A stretch of 64,000 nt of DNA. It comes from Burkholderia cepacia ATCC 25416. GTDB lineage: Bacteria > Pseudomonadota > Gammaproteobacteria > Burkholderiales > Burkholderiaceae. The notes beneath the pieces were generated by a model that was not told the origin of the DNA, made no database searches, and was given only the letters and a program-made list of their open reading frames with translations. The stretch is from assembly GCF_001411495.1 (NCBI RefSeq), contig NZ_CP012981.1, forward strand, positions 3,286,001-3,350,000, given 5' to 3'. The position numbers and the translations under genes were made by a program. Shown here piece after piece: positions 20,983 to 30,204 of this stretch (positions within the stretch are counted from its first letter, which is position 1; each line of letters begins with the position of its first letter).

Positions 20983-21447
20983 TCAGACCGGCCGCACCAT
21001 GTGGCGGATCGAGCCAAGTTGCGCGAGCCGCGACCCGGCAACCTGATAGCCCATGCGCAAATAAAGACGCGCGGCAGGATTGTCGACGAACACGCGCAAT
21101 TGAAGTTCGTGCAGCCCGCGCGCACGCGCCCAGCGGTGCGACATGTCGAGCATGTAGGTGCCGGCGCCCTGCCCGCGATGACCGGCCGCGATCTGTACGT
21201 CGCGGATGTGCAGCGAGTCGCCCTCCTCGGTCACGCGCAGCACGCCGATGCGCTCGCCGTCGGCCTCGAGGATGAAGTTCTCGGATTCGCGCCAGCTCGC
21301 GTAGAACAGGTCGCTGCGCCACACGAGCCCATGGCGCTTGTAATAGCCGCCCATGTTGCCGTGCGTCAGCGCTTCGGCAAAGGGAAAATCGCCGGCCTCC
21401 GCAGGCCGGAGCTGATACAGGAGTCGCAGGTCGGTCGGATCGAGCAT
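20983..21447 (-). CDS. GNAT-family N-acetyltransferase
   Basis: About 154 residues with a GNAT core: LHIRDVQIAAGHRGQGAGTYMLDMSHRWA contains the pyrophosphate-binding Q/R-x-x-G-x-G/A loop, and VFVDNPAARLYLRMGYQVAG is the C-terminal motif B. It probably acetylates a small molecule or protein amine; the substrate is unknown. The start is uncertain: the ATG at 21447 has no clear ribosome site and an in-frame GTG at 21477 is possible. It converges on the AraC gene. Confidence 0.82.
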   Translation of the reverse strand: MLDPTDLRLLYQLRPAEAGDFPFAEALTHGNMGGYYKRHGLVWRSDLFYASWRESENFILEADGERIGVLRVTEEGDSLHIRDVQIAAGHRGQGAGTYMLDMSHRWARARGLHELQLRVFVDNPAARLYLRMGYQVAGSRLAQLGSIRHMVRPV

Positions 21448-21582
21448 CGCGCAGGGGTCAAGAACGCATCCCGCCACGATAGCGCAGTCGCGTGCGGATG
21501 CAATCGCGGATTTCTCGTAGCGGCTCGACGCGTGATGACCGGTGGTTATGTCCCGCCGGCGGGCGCAACCGGAAACGCAAAT

Positions 21583-21607
21583 AAAAAAGCCCGCACGAGG
21601 CGGGCTT
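21583..21607 (-). terminator. Terminator of the tRNA array
   Basis: On the minus strand, an 8-bp stem AAGCCCGC/GCGGGCTT with a 5-base loop runs into a T tract. It closes the Asp/Glu tRNA transcription unit. Confidence 0.88.
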
Positions 21608-21616
21608 CTTCATTTT

Positions 21617-21693
21617 TGGCGGAGCGGACGGGACTCGAACCCGCGACCCCCGGCGTGACAGGCCGGTATTCTAACCGACTGAACTACCGCTCC
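21617..21693 (-). tRNA. tRNA-Asp(GTC), copy 1
   Basis: A 77-base tRNA with encoded CCA. The GGAGCGG/CCGCTCC acceptor stem, GTC anticodon in the CCTGTCACG loop and GTTCGAGTC T-loop are all canonical. It is the last tRNA in the array as transcribed. Confidence 0.97.
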
Positions 21694-21766
21694 AGTCTTG
21701 CTGCTTGCCTGGCAGGCGTCGGTTGCTTCCTGCCGGCGCATCGTTTGTTCGAACGACGCCGAAATC

Positions 21767-21842
21767 TGGCGTCCCCTAGGGGATTCGAACCCCTGTACTC
21801 ACCGTGAAAGGGTGATGTCCTAGGCCTCTAGACGAAGGGGAC
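21767..21842 (-). tRNA. tRNA-Glu(TTC), copy 1
   Basis: A 76-base tRNA with encoded CCA, GTCCCCT/AGGGGAC acceptor stem, CCTTTCACG anticodon loop (TTC) and GTTCGAATC T-loop. Confidence 0.97.
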
Positions 21843-21869
21843 AACGTACTGCTTACATCCTTAATGCAA

Positions 21870-21903
21870 AAGCCCGTTCAAAAAACGTTCTTTGAACGGG
21901 CTT
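21870..21903 (-). terminator. Hairpin between tRNA units 1 and 2
   Basis: A 13-bp perfect inverted repeat (AAGCCCGTTCAAA and its complement) in the spacer, with a short T run on the minus strand. It looks like an intrinsic terminator but sits inside the array, so it may be a leaky terminator or processing signal. Confidence 0.6.
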
Positions 21904-21908
21904 CGTTC

Positions 21909-21985
21909 TGGCGGAGCGGACGGGGCTCGAACCCGCGACCCCCGGCGTGACAGGCCGGTATTCTAACCAACTGAACTACCGCTCC
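21909..21985 (-). tRNA. tRNA-Asp(GTC), copy 2
   Basis: A 77-base tRNA with the same anticodon as the flanking Asp copies. Two substitutions relative to copies 1 and 3 fall in the D-loop and T-loop and do not disturb the stems. Confidence 0.97.
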
Positions 21986-22065
21986 AGCTTTCCTTACCCT
22001 CGCTTGCAGGATCTTGTCACGCTCCTGCAAGCGATGCGGCACTTCTACGAAACGCCGCTGAATCC

Positions 22066-22141
22066 TGGCGTCCCCTAGGGGATTCGAACCCCTGTACTCA
22101 CCGTGAAAGGGTGATGTCCTAGGCCTCTAGACGAAGGGGAC
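22066..22141 (-). tRNA. tRNA-Glu(TTC), copy 2
   Basis: A 76-base tRNA, identical to Glu copy 1 as far as I can read it. Confidence 0.97.
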
Positions 22142-22168
22142 AACGTACTGCTTACATCTTTAATACAA

Positions 22169-22199
22169 AAGCCCGCTCAAAAACGTCTTGAACGGGCTT
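22169..22199 (-). terminator. Hairpin between tRNA units 2 and 3
   Basis: The counterpart of the hairpin at 21870-21903, shorter and with one mismatch in the AAGCCCGCTCAA arm. It shows that the duplicated spacers have begun to diverge while keeping the fold. Confidence 0.55.
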
Positions 22200-22204
22200 C
22201 GTTC

Positions 22205-22281
22205 TGGCGGAGCGGACGGGACTCGAACCCGCGACCCCCGGCGTGACAGGCCGGTATTCTAACCGACTGAACTACCGCTCC
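22205..22281 (-). tRNA. tRNA-Asp(GTC), copy 3
   Basis: A 77-base tRNA identical by eye to Asp copy 1. Confidence 0.97.
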
Positions 22282-22360
22282 AGCTTTCTTACCCAACCCG
22301 CAGGACGTCGGTTACGTTCCTGCGAGCCTTGCGACACTTCTACGAAACGCCGCTGAATCC

Positions 22361-22436
22361 TGGCGTCCCCTAGGGGATTCGAACCCCTGTACTCACCGTG
22401 AAAGGGTGATGTCCTAGGCCTCTAGACGAAGGGGAC
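22361..22436 (-). tRNA. tRNA-Glu(TTC), copy 3
   Basis: A 76-base tRNA identical by eye to the other Glu copies. It is the first of the Asp/Glu array after tRNA-Ala in the direction of transcription. Confidence 0.97.
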
Positions 22437-22577
22437 AAAATCTTTTCAGATCTGTCTGACTTTCGCTATTCACTTTTCAATCAACAGCGAAGGCCGAAAT
22501 TCTAACTGCTTTGAATCATTTTGTGAAGCATTTATTACTACCACTGCTGCTTCGCAAATCAATCCAGCTTGTTCTGA

Positions 22578-22653
<76 letters not shown>

Positions 22654-22781
22654 TTGCAGAACAGAAGTGAGATTATATGGAGCTACTTTGAACTTGTAAA
22701 TACCCTTTTTGCGATTGGAGCGAAATTTTTTGCGAAGCTGCCGCGATGTCACGCACGGGCAGCTTCGCTCGCCCCCGAATC

Positions 22782-24191
22782 TCAGGCCAGCGCGGCCTCG
22801 ATGCGCGACACCACGACATCGCGACCGAACAGGACGAGCACCGCGTCGATCGACGGCGTATGCGTCGTCCCCGCCACCAGCAGGCGTACCGGCATCGCGA
22901 GTTGCGGCATCTTCAGCTTGTGCGTGCCGAGCGTCGCCTTCAGCGCGGCGGATACGGCCTCCTTCGTCCAGTCGGCCGCCTTCAGCGCAGCGACGAGATC
23001 GGCCAGCGCCGGACGCACCGCATCGGTCACGTGCTGCGCAAGCGCATCGGCATCCGGTGCCGGCACACGGTAGAACATCGCAGCGCCTTCCGCGATCTCC
23101 TTGACCGTCGTCGCGCGATCCTTCATCAGCCCGACCACGGCATCGAGCGCCGGGCCCGTGGCGATCGCCGCATCGTCGACGCCGAGTGCAGCGAGGAACG
23201 GTTTGGCCAGCTCGGCGAGGCGCGCGTTGTCCGCTTCCTTGATGTAATGCGCGTTCAGCCAGCTCAGCTTGCTGTGGTCGTACTGCGCGGGCGACTTGCC
23301 GAGATGCTCGAGATCGAACCATTCGACGAACTGCTCGCGCGAGAAGATCTCGGCATCGCCGTGCGACCAGCCGAGGCGCGCGAGATAGTTGACAACCGCT
23401 TCGGGCAGGAAACCCGCGTCGCGATACGCCATCACGCTCATCGCGCCATGCCGCTTGCTCATCTTCTCGCCCTGCTCGTTCAGCACGGTCGGCAGGTGCG
23501 CGTAGACCGGCGCCTCGCCGCCGAGCGCATTCAGGATGTTGATCTGGCGCGGCGTGTTGTTCACGTGGTCGTCGCCACGGATCACGTGCGTGATGCCCAT
23601 GTCCATGTCGTCCACCACCACGCAGAAGTTGTAGATCGGCGTGCCGTCCGGACGCGCGATCACGAGGTCGTCGAGTTCCTCGTTCGAAATCTCGACGCGC
23701 CCCTTCACCGCGTCATCCCACACGACCGTGCCCGTCAGCGGATTGCGGAAACGCAGCACCGGCTTTACGCCGGCCGGCGGCTCCGGCAGCACCTTGCCGG
23801 GCTCCGGACGCCACGTGCCGTCGTAGCGCGGCTTCAGGCCGGCCTCGCGCTGGCGTTCGCGCAGCGCGTCGAGTTCCTCGGCCGACATGTAGCACGGGTA
23901 TGCAAGCCCCTTCTCCAGCATCTGCGCGAGCACCTCGCGATAGCGGTCCATCCGCTGCATCTGGTAGATCGGGCCTTCGTCGAAATCCAGGCCGAGCCAT
24001 TGCATCCCTTCGAGGATCGCGTCGACCGCTTCCTGCGACGAGCGTTCGACGTCGGTGTCCTCGATGCGCAGCACGAACGTGCCCTTCATCTTGCGGGCGA
24101 ACGCCCACGGATAGAGCGCGGAGCGGATGTTGCCGAGGTGGATGAAGCCGGTGGGACTCGGCGCGAAGCGGGTACGGACAGGACGGGTCAT
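22782..24191 (-). CDS. gltX: Glutamyl-tRNA synthetase
   Basis: A 469-residue class Ib aminoacyl-tRNA synthetase. It has [18 protein letters not shown] (the HIGH-equivalent HLGN at about 18-21), the [10 protein letters not shown] loop and the KMSKRHG signature, followed by the helical anticodon-binding domain. Length is normal for a discriminating or near-discriminating bacterial enzyme. It is transcribed toward the tRNA cluster that includes three copies of its substrate tRNA-Glu. Confidence 0.96.
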   Translation of the reverse strand: MTRPVRTRFAPSPTGFIHLGNIRSALYPWAFARKMKGTFVLRIEDTDVERSSQEAVDAILEGMQWLGLDFDEGPIYQMQRMDRYREVLAQMLEKGLAYPCYMSAEELDALRERQREAGLKPRYDGTWRPEPGKVLPEPPAGVKPVLRFRNPLTGTVVWDDAVKGRVEISNEELDDLVIARPDGTPIYNFCVVVDDMDMGITHVIRGDDHVNNTPRQINILNALGGEAPVYAHLPTVLNEQGEKMSKRHGAMSVMAYRDAGFLPEAVVNYLARLGWSHGDAEIFSREQFVEWFDLEHLGKSPAQYDHSKLSWLNAHYIKEADNARLAELAKPFLAALGVDDAAIATGPALDAVVGLMKDRATTVKEIAEGAAMFYRVPAPDADALAQHVTDAVRPALADLVAALKAADWTKEAVSAALKATLGTHKLKMPQLAMPVRLLVAGTTHTPSIDAVLVLFGRDVVVSRIEAALA

Positions 24192-24471
24192 AAACGGTAA
24201 CTCGAACGCCTGGGGCGCATGAATGATTCGACGCGGGATCGACGGCGGCAGCCCGGACAGCAACGGGGCCGGCCGCGCCCGGAACGGGAAAGAAGCCGGA
24301 ATTATACTCGCGCCGGACATCGCGCCAAGCGCGCCGCTTGCTTTATGATGTGCGCGCCGCGGCCGCCAGCCGGCGCGGCACCGGCCGCACGGAACCTGCC
24401 GCGCGGCCGCTCGGAACCTATCGCCGCCGCGGGCCGTGTAACCCGCCGCCAAGCCGCCGGAGAACCATTCG

Positions 24472-25398
24472 ATGTCGTCCCCTCGCCTGTCGCGCCGCCA
24501 CTTCACGATCGCCGCCGCGTCCGCCAGCCTCGCCGCCTGCACGTCGTTCGGCGACAAATCCCGTTCGGACAATGCCTCCGGCGCCACGCAGCCGCGCGAG
24601 AAGCCGGTGAAGATCGGCATCGCGCTCGGTGGCGGCGCCGCGCGCGGCTTCTCGCACATCGGCGTGCTGAAGGCGCTCGAGGCGCGCGGCATCCCGGTCG
24701 AAATCGTCGCGGGCACGAGCGCGGGCTCGGTGGTCGGCGCACTGTATGCGTCCGGCATGAGCGCACTGCAGATCAACAAGATCGCGCTCGACATGGATCA
24801 GGCGGCGATCAGCGACTGGGCGCTGCCGTTCCGTTCGCGCGGGCTGCTGCAAGGCGTGGCGCTGCAGAACTTCCTGAACAAGACGCTCAACAACCGGCCG
24901 ATCGAGAAGATGGCGAAGCCGCTCGGTATTGTCGCGACCGATCTGCAGAGCGGTCAGCCGATCCTGTTCCAGCAGGGCAACACGGGGCTCGCGGTGCGTG
25001 CATCATGCAGCGTGCCGTCGGTGTTCGAACCGGTGAAGATCGGCAACCGCGAATATGTCGACGGCGGCCTCGTGAGCCCCGTGCCGGCGTCGTACGCGCG
25101 CAAGATGGGCGCGAGCTTCGTGATCGCGGTCGACATCTCGGCCCGGCCGGACGGCGCGGCAACCAACAACCCGATCGAGATGCTGCTGCAGACCTTCACG
25201 ATCATGGGCCAGACGATCAAGACCTACGAGCTCGACAAGTACGCGGACGTCGTGATCCGCCCGAACCTCGCGGCCATGGGCGGCAGCGACTTCAACCAGC
25301 GCAACGCGGCCATTCTTGCGGGCGAGGAAGCCGTCGCGCGCATCATGCCGGAACTGCAGCGCAAGCTCGCGGCAGCGCGCGGCGTGGCCGCCGCGTAA
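24472..25398 (+). CDS. Patatin-like phospholipase, predicted lipoprotein
   Basis: A 308-residue patatin-domain protein. The N-terminus has an RR-containing charged region, a hydrophobic stretch and a LAAC lipobox, so it is probably a lipoprotein. The patatin fold follows: oxyanion loop [12 protein letters not shown], nucleophile S83 in GTSAGS (81-86), and the catalytic aspartate D197 in DGGLVSPVP. This RssA/YchK-like type hydrolyses membrane phospholipid acyl chains. CGGAGAA precedes the ATG. It is divergent from gltX across 280 bases. Confidence 0.9.
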   Translation: MSSPRLSRRHFTIAAASASLAACTSFGDKSRSDNASGATQPREKPVKIGIALGGGAARGFSHIGVLKALEARGIPVEIVAGTSAGSVVGALYASGMSALQINKIALDMDQAAISDWALPFRSRGLLQGVALQNFLNKTLNNRPIEKMAKPLGIVATDLQSGQPILFQQGNTGLAVRASCSVPSVFEPVKIGNREYVDGGLVSPVPASYARKMGASFVIAVDISARPDGAATNNPIEMLLQTFTIMGQTIKTYELDKYADVVIRPNLAAMGGSDFNQRNAAILAGEEAVARIMPELQRKLAAARGVAAA

Positions 25399-25480
25399 GT
25401 ACGCGATGAGCAGGCCGGCGCGCGCCGCCGGCCCTCAAACGACGGCGCGACCGCCTCACCGTTTGCACCGCCCCAAAACA

Positions 25481-25515
25481 AAAAACCCTGCCGCCTTTCG
25501 GTGACAGGGTTTTTT
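25481..25515. terminator. Bidirectional terminator between patatin and NlpC/P60 genes
   Basis: AAAAACCCTG and CAGGGTTTTT form a 10-bp stem whose A and T tracts let it work on both strands. It separates two converging genes. Confidence 0.88.
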
Positions 25516-25542
25516 CGATCCGGCCGGACTGGCCGTCGAACG

Positions 25543-26217
25543 TCAGTTGTTGCCGTTCGCCGAATCGTCGCCAATCGTCGCGCGCACGCGCTGACGCAGA
25601 TCTTCCGGCTTCATCGGGAACTCCGACTCAAGCCGGCGCGCGCCGGTGAAACGCTTTTCCCAGTAGCCGCTATCGAGATCGTCGACGCGGATGGTGCTGC
25701 CCGTCGACGGCGAGTGCACGAACTTGTTGTCGCCGATGTAGATGCCGACGTGCGAGAACGTGCGGCGCATCGTGTTGAAGAACACGAGATCGCCCGGCTT
25801 GAGGTTGCTCATGCTCACCTTCTCGCCGACGCGGCTCATCTCTTCCGCACGACGCGGCAGCGACATGCCGAGGGTGTCCTGGAACACGTAGCGCACGAAG
25901 CCGCTGCAGTCGAGGCCCGAATCCGGCGAGTTGCCGCCCCAGCGATAGCGCACGCCGATCATGTTCAGCGCGCCGACGACCACGTCGCCCGCCTTGCCGG
26001 CCATGCCGGCGAGGAACGACTTCGCGCCGCCGCCCGACGGCTGAGCGCTGGTCTGCTGGAGGGAGGAATTCGACGCGTTCTGCGTCGAATTTATGACATT
26101 CTGGTTAAAACTGCTGACTTCGTCGGCGAACGCGCCGGGTGCTGCTGCGAACAGGGCGCCGATGAATAGCCCGGCGATGGTGCGCGCGCATGCCTGGGTC
26201 AGGGATCGATGCTGCAT
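25543..26217 (-). CDS. NlpC/P60 family cell-wall endopeptidase
   Basis: A 224-residue exported cysteine peptidase. Residues 1-31 form a signal peptide (cleavage near AFA-DE). A low-complexity Asn/Ser/Gln linker follows to about residue 60, then the NlpC/P60 domain with C104 (GLDCSGFVRYVF), H156 (FSHVGIYIG) and H168 (KFVHSPS) as the catalytic triad. Family members cut peptide stems of peptidoglycan, usually between D-Glu and the diamino acid. It is monocistronic with its own promoter. Confidence 0.93.
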   Translation of the reverse strand: MQHRSLTQACARTIAGLFIGALFAAAPGAFADEVSSFNQNVINSTQNASNSSLQQTSAQPSGGGAKSFLAGMAGKAGDVVVGALNMIGVRYRWGGNSPDSGLDCSGFVRYVFQDTLGMSLPRRAEEMSRVGEKVSMSNLKPGDLVFFNTMRRTFSHVGIYIGDNKFVHSPSTGSTIRVDDLDSGYWEKRFTGARRLESEFPMKPEDLRQRVRATIGDDSANGNN

Positions 26218-26269
26218 TGGTCGATGGAATTTGCTTAAAAATCAGCTGATTGGCGGAAAATTTCGGTCG

Positions 26270-26298
26270 ATACTAGCCAGCGCGTAATCGTTTGTCAA
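26270..26298 (-). promoter_or_regulatory. Sigma-70 promoter of the NlpC/P60 gene
   Basis: Minus-strand TTGACA (perfect -35, 26293-26298), a 17-base spacer and TAGTAT (-10, 4 of 6). It lies about 50 bases upstream of the start codon at 26217 in an AT-rich stretch. Confidence 0.75.
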
Positions 26299-26345
26299 AA
26301 CAAATTAATAAATACAATCGAGATGATCAGACCATTGGCGGCCTA

Positions 26346-27968
26346 TCACGCTTTCCAGACCGCTTTCAACAGCTTTTGTGTGTAAGGATGTGACGGCCTG
26401 GTGAAGATGTCGGCCACCTCTCCCGACTCGACGACGGCCCCGCCCTGCATCACCGCGACGCGATGCGCCATCGCCCCGATCACCTCCAGGTCATGGCTGA
26501 TGAATACATAGCCAAGGTTGTATTTCTGTTGCAAATTCGCGAGCAGCTTGAGCACCTGCTGCTGGATCGACACGTCGAGCGCGGACGTCGGCTCGTCGAG
26601 GATCAGGATGCGCGGTTCCAGCACCAGCGCGCGCGCGATCGCGATCCGCTGGCGCTGCCCGCCCGAGAATTCGTGCGGATAACGGTGCAGCACCGTGCGG
26701 TCGAGGCCGACTTCGCGCAGTACCGCGAGCGACTTCGCGCGACGCGCATCGGGCGTCATGTCCGGGCGATGCAGTTCGAGCCCCTCGCCGACGATCCGCT
26801 CGATCGTGTGACGCGGAGAAAGCGAACTGAACGGATCCTGAAAGACCACCTGCATGTTCGAGCGCAGTGCGGTCTGTTCGCGGCCGCGATAGGTCGACAG
26901 CGCGCGCCCCTGGAATTCGATCGTGCCGCCGGCCGTCTTTTGCAGGCCGAGCAGCGCCATCGCGAGCGTCGACTTCCCGGATCCCGATTCACCGACGATG
27001 CCGAGCGTCTCGCCCTGCCGCACCGACACCGACACATCCGCGACAGCCGTCACGGGTACCGAGCCGAACCAGCCCGCGATGCCCGGCCGCTTGCGCGCGA
27101 ACTGCACGCTCACGTGGCGGGCGTCGAGCACGACGGGCGCGATCGGCATCACCGGCGCGACCGCGCGTTGCGGACGGCTGTTCAGCAGCCGCTGCGTATA
27201 CGGATGCTCGGGTTCCGCGAAGATCCGCTCGACCGGCCCGCTCTCGACGAGCCGGCCGTGCTCCATCACCGCGACGCGGTCCGCGAAGTGCCGCACGAGA
27301 TTCAGGTCGTGCGTGATCAGCAGGATCGCCATCCCGCGCTTTTCCGCTTCCTCGCGCTGCAGTTCCAGCAGCAGGTCGACGATCTGCGCGCGGATCGTCA
27401 CGTCGAGCGCGGTGGTCGGCTCGTCGGCCAGCAGCAGGCGCGGCCGGCAGGCGAGCGCCATCGCGATCATCGCGCGCTGCCGCTGGCCGCCCGACAACTG
27501 GTGCGGATAGCTGTCGACACGCTTCTCCGGCTCCGCGATGCCCGTGCGCGCAAGCAGAGCGATCGCACGCTTGCGCGCCTCGACCGCCGATACGCCGTCG
27601 TGCAGCACGATCGTCTCGCCGATCTGCACGCCGATCGTATACAGCGGGTTGAGCGCCGTCATCGGTTCCTGGAAGATCATCGCGATGTCCGAGCCGCGCA
27701 GCCCGCGCATCTCGCGCTCACTCTTGCCAGCCAGGTCCTGCCCCGCGAAGCGGATCGCGCCGCTCACGTCGGCATCGCGCAGCAGCCGCAGGATCGACAG
27801 CGCGGTCACGCTCTTGCCGGAACCCGATTCGCCGACCAGCGCGACGCGCTCGCCGCGACCGATCTCGAGCGTCACGTCGTCCACCGCGACCGTGTCGCCG
27901 AAGCGCACATGCAGATGCTCGAGCGCCAGCAGCGGCTCATGCTGCGTCGATACGACCGGTTCGCTCAT
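26346..27968 (-). CDS. yejF: Microcin C/peptide ABC transporter, fused ATP-binding protein YejF
   Basis: A 540-residue protein with two nucleotide-binding domains in one chain, the YejF layout. Each has a GESGSGKS Walker A, LSGGQRQR or FSGGQRQR signature, and [11 protein letters not shown] or [11 protein letters not shown]alker B; each ends with an oligopeptide-transporter C-terminal region ([16 protein letters not shown]). It powers the YejABEF importer of peptides, including microcin C in enterobacteria. Its ATG overlaps the yejE stop, and it is the last gene of the operon. Confidence 0.95.
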   Translation of the reverse strand: MSEPVVSTQHEPLLALEHLHVRFGDTVAVDDVTLEIGRGERVALVGESGSGKSVTALSILRLLRDADVSGAIRFAGQDLAGKSEREMRGLRGSDIAMIFQEPMTALNPLYTIGVQIGETIVLHDGVSAVEARKRAIALLARTGIAEPEKRVDSYPHQLSGGQRQRAMIAMALACRPRLLLADEPTTALDVTIRAQIVDLLLELQREEAEKRGMAILLITHDLNLVRHFADRVAVMEHGRLVESGPVERIFAEPEHPYTQRLLNSRPQRAVAPVMPIAPVVLDARHVSVQFARKRPGIAGWFGSVPVTAVADVSVSVRQGETLGIVGESGSGKSTLAMALLGLQKTAGGTIEFQGRALSTYRGREQTALRSNMQVVFQDPFSSLSPRHTIERIVGEGLELHRPDMTPDARRAKSLAVLREVGLDRTVLHRYPHEFSGGQRQRIAIARALVLEPRILILDEPTSALDVSIQQQVLKLLANLQQKYNLGYVFISHDLEVIGAMAHRVAVMQGGAVVESGEVADIFTRPSHPYTQKLLKAVWKA

Positions 27969-29062
27969 CGCTGGCCTCCCGCCGCGCGCACCGAATCGGC
28001 GATCCGCGTATCGAGCGCGTTGCGCAGCGCGTCGCCCATGAAGGTCAGCAGCAGCAGCGTCGTGACCAGCACGCCGAAGGTCGACAACGAGATCCACCAT
28101 GCGTCGAGGTTGCCCTTGCCCTGCGCGAGCAGTTCGCCGAGGCTCGGGGTCGGCGGCGGCACGCCGAGCCCGAGGAAATCGAGGCTCGTGAGCGCGAGGA
28201 TCGAGCCGCTCATCCGGAACGGCAGGAACGTGATCACCGGCGTGAGACTGTTCGGCAGCACATGGCGCCAGATGATCTGCCAGTTCGTGAGCCCCATCGC
28301 GCGCGCCGCGCGCACGTAGTCCTGCGTGCGGTTGCGCAGAAATTCCGCGCGCACGTAGTCGGCGAGCCCGATCCAGCCGAACAGCGACAGCAGCACGATC
28401 AGCAGCAGGAAACTCGGCTCGAAGATCGACGCGAAGATGATCAGCAGGTACAGCTCGGGCAGCGAACTCCAGATCTCGATCAGGCGCTGCCCGACGATGT
28501 CGATGCGCCCGCCGAAGAAGCCCTGCACGGCGCCCGCGGCGATCCCGAGCAGCGTGCCGATCACGGTCAGGATCAGCCCGAACTCGACCGACACGCGGAA
28601 CCCGTACACGAGCCGGGCGAGCAGGTCGCGCCCCTGCGCGTCGGTACCGAGCCAGTTCGCGCGCGACGGCGGCGCGGGGTTCGGCACGTTCGAGAAGTAG
28701 TTCAGCGTGTCGTAGTAGTAACGGTTCGGCGGGTAGACGACGAAGTTGCCGGGCGCCTCGAGCCGCTTGCGCACATACGGATCGAGATAGTCGGCCGGCG
28801 TCGGGAAATCGCCGCCGAAGGTCGTCTCCGGATACGCATGGAACATCGGGAAATAGGTCTGGCCGTCGTAGCGCACGACGAGCGGCTTGTCGTTCGACCA
28901 CAGCGGCGCCGCGAGGCTCGCGGCGAACGCGACGACGAAGATCACGAAGCTCCAGTAGCCGAGGCGCTGCTGCCTGAAGCGCTGCCATACGCGGCGCGCG
29001 GGAGACGGCGACACGCGGGCGCGCGCCGCGTCGATGCGGGACGACACGACGGCCCGGTTCAT
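27965..29062 (-). CDS. yejE: Peptide ABC transporter permease YejE
   Basis: A 365-residue inner-membrane permease: one N-terminal membrane helix, a periplasmic loop with WLGTDAQGRDLLARLVYG, then the binding-protein-dependent transport domain with the EAA-type loop RAARAMGLTNWQIIWRHVLPN, which docks on the ATPase. The usual DppC/OppC length is ~300; the extra N-terminal loop (NRYYYDTLNYF) is typical of YejE. It lies between yejB and yejF on the same strand. Confidence 0.95.
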   Translation of the reverse strand: MNRAVVSSRIDAARARVSPSPARRVWQRFRQQRLGYWSFVIFVVAFAASLAAPLWSNDKPLVVRYDGQTYFPMFHAYPETTFGGDFPTPADYLDPYVRKRLEAPGNFVVYPPNRYYYDTLNYFSNVPNPAPPSRANWLGTDAQGRDLLARLVYGFRVSVEFGLILTVIGTLLGIAAGAVQGFFGGRIDIVGQRLIEIWSSLPELYLLIIFASIFEPSFLLLIVLLSLFGWIGLADYVRAEFLRNRTQDYVRAARAMGLTNWQIIWRHVLPNSLTPVITFLPFRMSGSILALTSLDFLGLGVPPPTPSLGELLAQGKGNLDAWWISLSTFGVLVTTLLLLTFMGDALRNALDTRIADSVRAAGGQR

Positions 29063-29110
29063 CGCGCACCTCGCCCGGTGACGCCGGGCATGCAGACGGA
29101 CGGTTTCATG

Positions 29111-30154
29111 TCAGCGCTCCAGGGTGTCGAATTGAATGCGCGGATCGACCCACACATAGCAGAGATCGGAGATCAGCTTGGTCGCAAGGCCAATCAGCGT
29201 GAACAGGTACAGCGTGCCGAGCACGACCGGATAGTCGCGCCGCACGACCGATTCGTACGACAGCAGCCCGAGGCCGTCGAGCGAGAACAGCGTCTCGATC
29301 AGCAGGCTGCCCGTGAAGAACGCGCCGATGAACGCGGCCGGGAAACCGACGATCAGCGGCAGCATCGCGTTGCGGAACACGTGCTTCCACAGCACGCTGC
29401 GCTCGGAGAGCCCCTTCGCGCGCGCGGTCAGCACGTATTGCCGGCGGATCTGGTCGAGGAACGCATTCTTCGTGAGCATCGTGACGACCGCGAAGCTGCC
29501 GACGACCGACGCCGTGATCGGCAGCGCGATGTGCCACAGGTAGTCGAGCACCTTGCCGACGAGCGACAGCTGGGCGAAGTTGTCCGACGTGAGCCCACGC
29601 AGCGGGAAAAGCTGCCAGAACGAGCCGCCGCCGAACAGCACGAGCAGCAGCACGCCGAGCACGAAGCCCGGAATCGCATAACCGACGAGGACGACGAGGC
29701 TCGTCGCGACGTCGAACGGCGAACCGTTGCGCACGGCCTTCGCGATGCCGAGCGGCACCGCGATCAGGTACGTGAGGAAGAACGTCCACAGCCCGATGCT
29801 GATCGACACGGGCAGCTTCTGCACGACCAGCGACCACACGCTCTGGTGGCGGAAGTAGCTGTCGCCGAGATCGAAGCGCGCGAAGCGCTTCAGCATCAGC
29901 CAGTAGCGTTCGAGCGGCGGTTTGTCGAAACCGTACAGCGCCTTGAGCTGCGCGAGCTGCTGTGCGTCGACGCCGGTGTGTGCGCGCATCCCGAACGGCA
30001 CCGCGCCCTGCTCCGTCGCGCCCTTGCGCAATTCCTGCACGGCCTGTTCGACGGGGCCGCCCGGCACGAACTGGATCACCGCGAACGTAAGCGTCAGCAC
30101 GCCGACGAGCGTCGGGATCATCAGCAGCAGGCGTTTGAGGATGTAGCTCCACAT
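29111..30154 (-). CDS. yejB: Peptide ABC transporter permease YejB
   Basis: A 347-residue permease of the DppB/OppB class. It starts MWSYILKRLLLMIPTLVGVLTLTFAVIQFVPGGPVEQ and has the EAA-loop TARAKGLSERSVLWKHVFRNAMLP. Around six membrane segments are visible. The ATG at 30154 was chosen as the family start; the frame continues open upstream through yejA as an artefact of GC-rich DNA. It lies 50 bases downstream of yejA. Confidence 0.95.
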   Translation of the reverse strand: MWSYILKRLLLMIPTLVGVLTLTFAVIQFVPGGPVEQAVQELRKGATEQGAVPFGMRAHTGVDAQQLAQLKALYGFDKPPLERYWLMLKRFARFDLGDSYFRHQSVWSLVVQKLPVSISIGLWTFFLTYLIAVPLGIAKAVRNGSPFDVATSLVVLVGYAIPGFVLGVLLLVLFGGGSFWQLFPLRGLTSDNFAQLSLVGKVLDYLWHIALPITASVVGSFAVVTMLTKNAFLDQIRRQYVLTARAKGLSERSVLWKHVFRNAMLPLIVGFPAAFIGAFFTGSLLIETLFSLDGLGLLSYESVVRRDYPVVLGTLYLFTLIGLATKLISDLCYVWVDPRIQFDTLER

Positions 30155-30204
30155 GGGCGTCGACTCGCGATCGGTAGGCGGGGTTGGACGTAGGGCGGCG
30201 TGGC

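Larger units (their letters stand above)
21617..22436 (-). repeat. Threefold tandem repeat of a tRNA-Asp/tRNA-Glu unit
   Basis: Three near-identical units of about 292-296 bases, each with one tRNA-Asp and one tRNA-Glu. The Glu-to-Asp spacers are also alike: both contain AACGTACTGCTTACAT and a long hairpin. Asp copy 2 differs from copies 1 and 3 at two positions. The layout points to local tandem duplication of a gene pair. Confidence 0.9.

Noticed and set aside
26346..29069. Apparent 907-residue fusion of a permease region with YejF
   Set aside because: The first ~365 codons are an out-of-frame reading of yejE; YejF starts at 27968 with its own ATG overlapping the yejE stop.
28262..30193. 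643-codon plus-strand open frame over yejE and yejB
   Set aside because: Arg/His/Asp-rich antisense shadow of the two permease genes.
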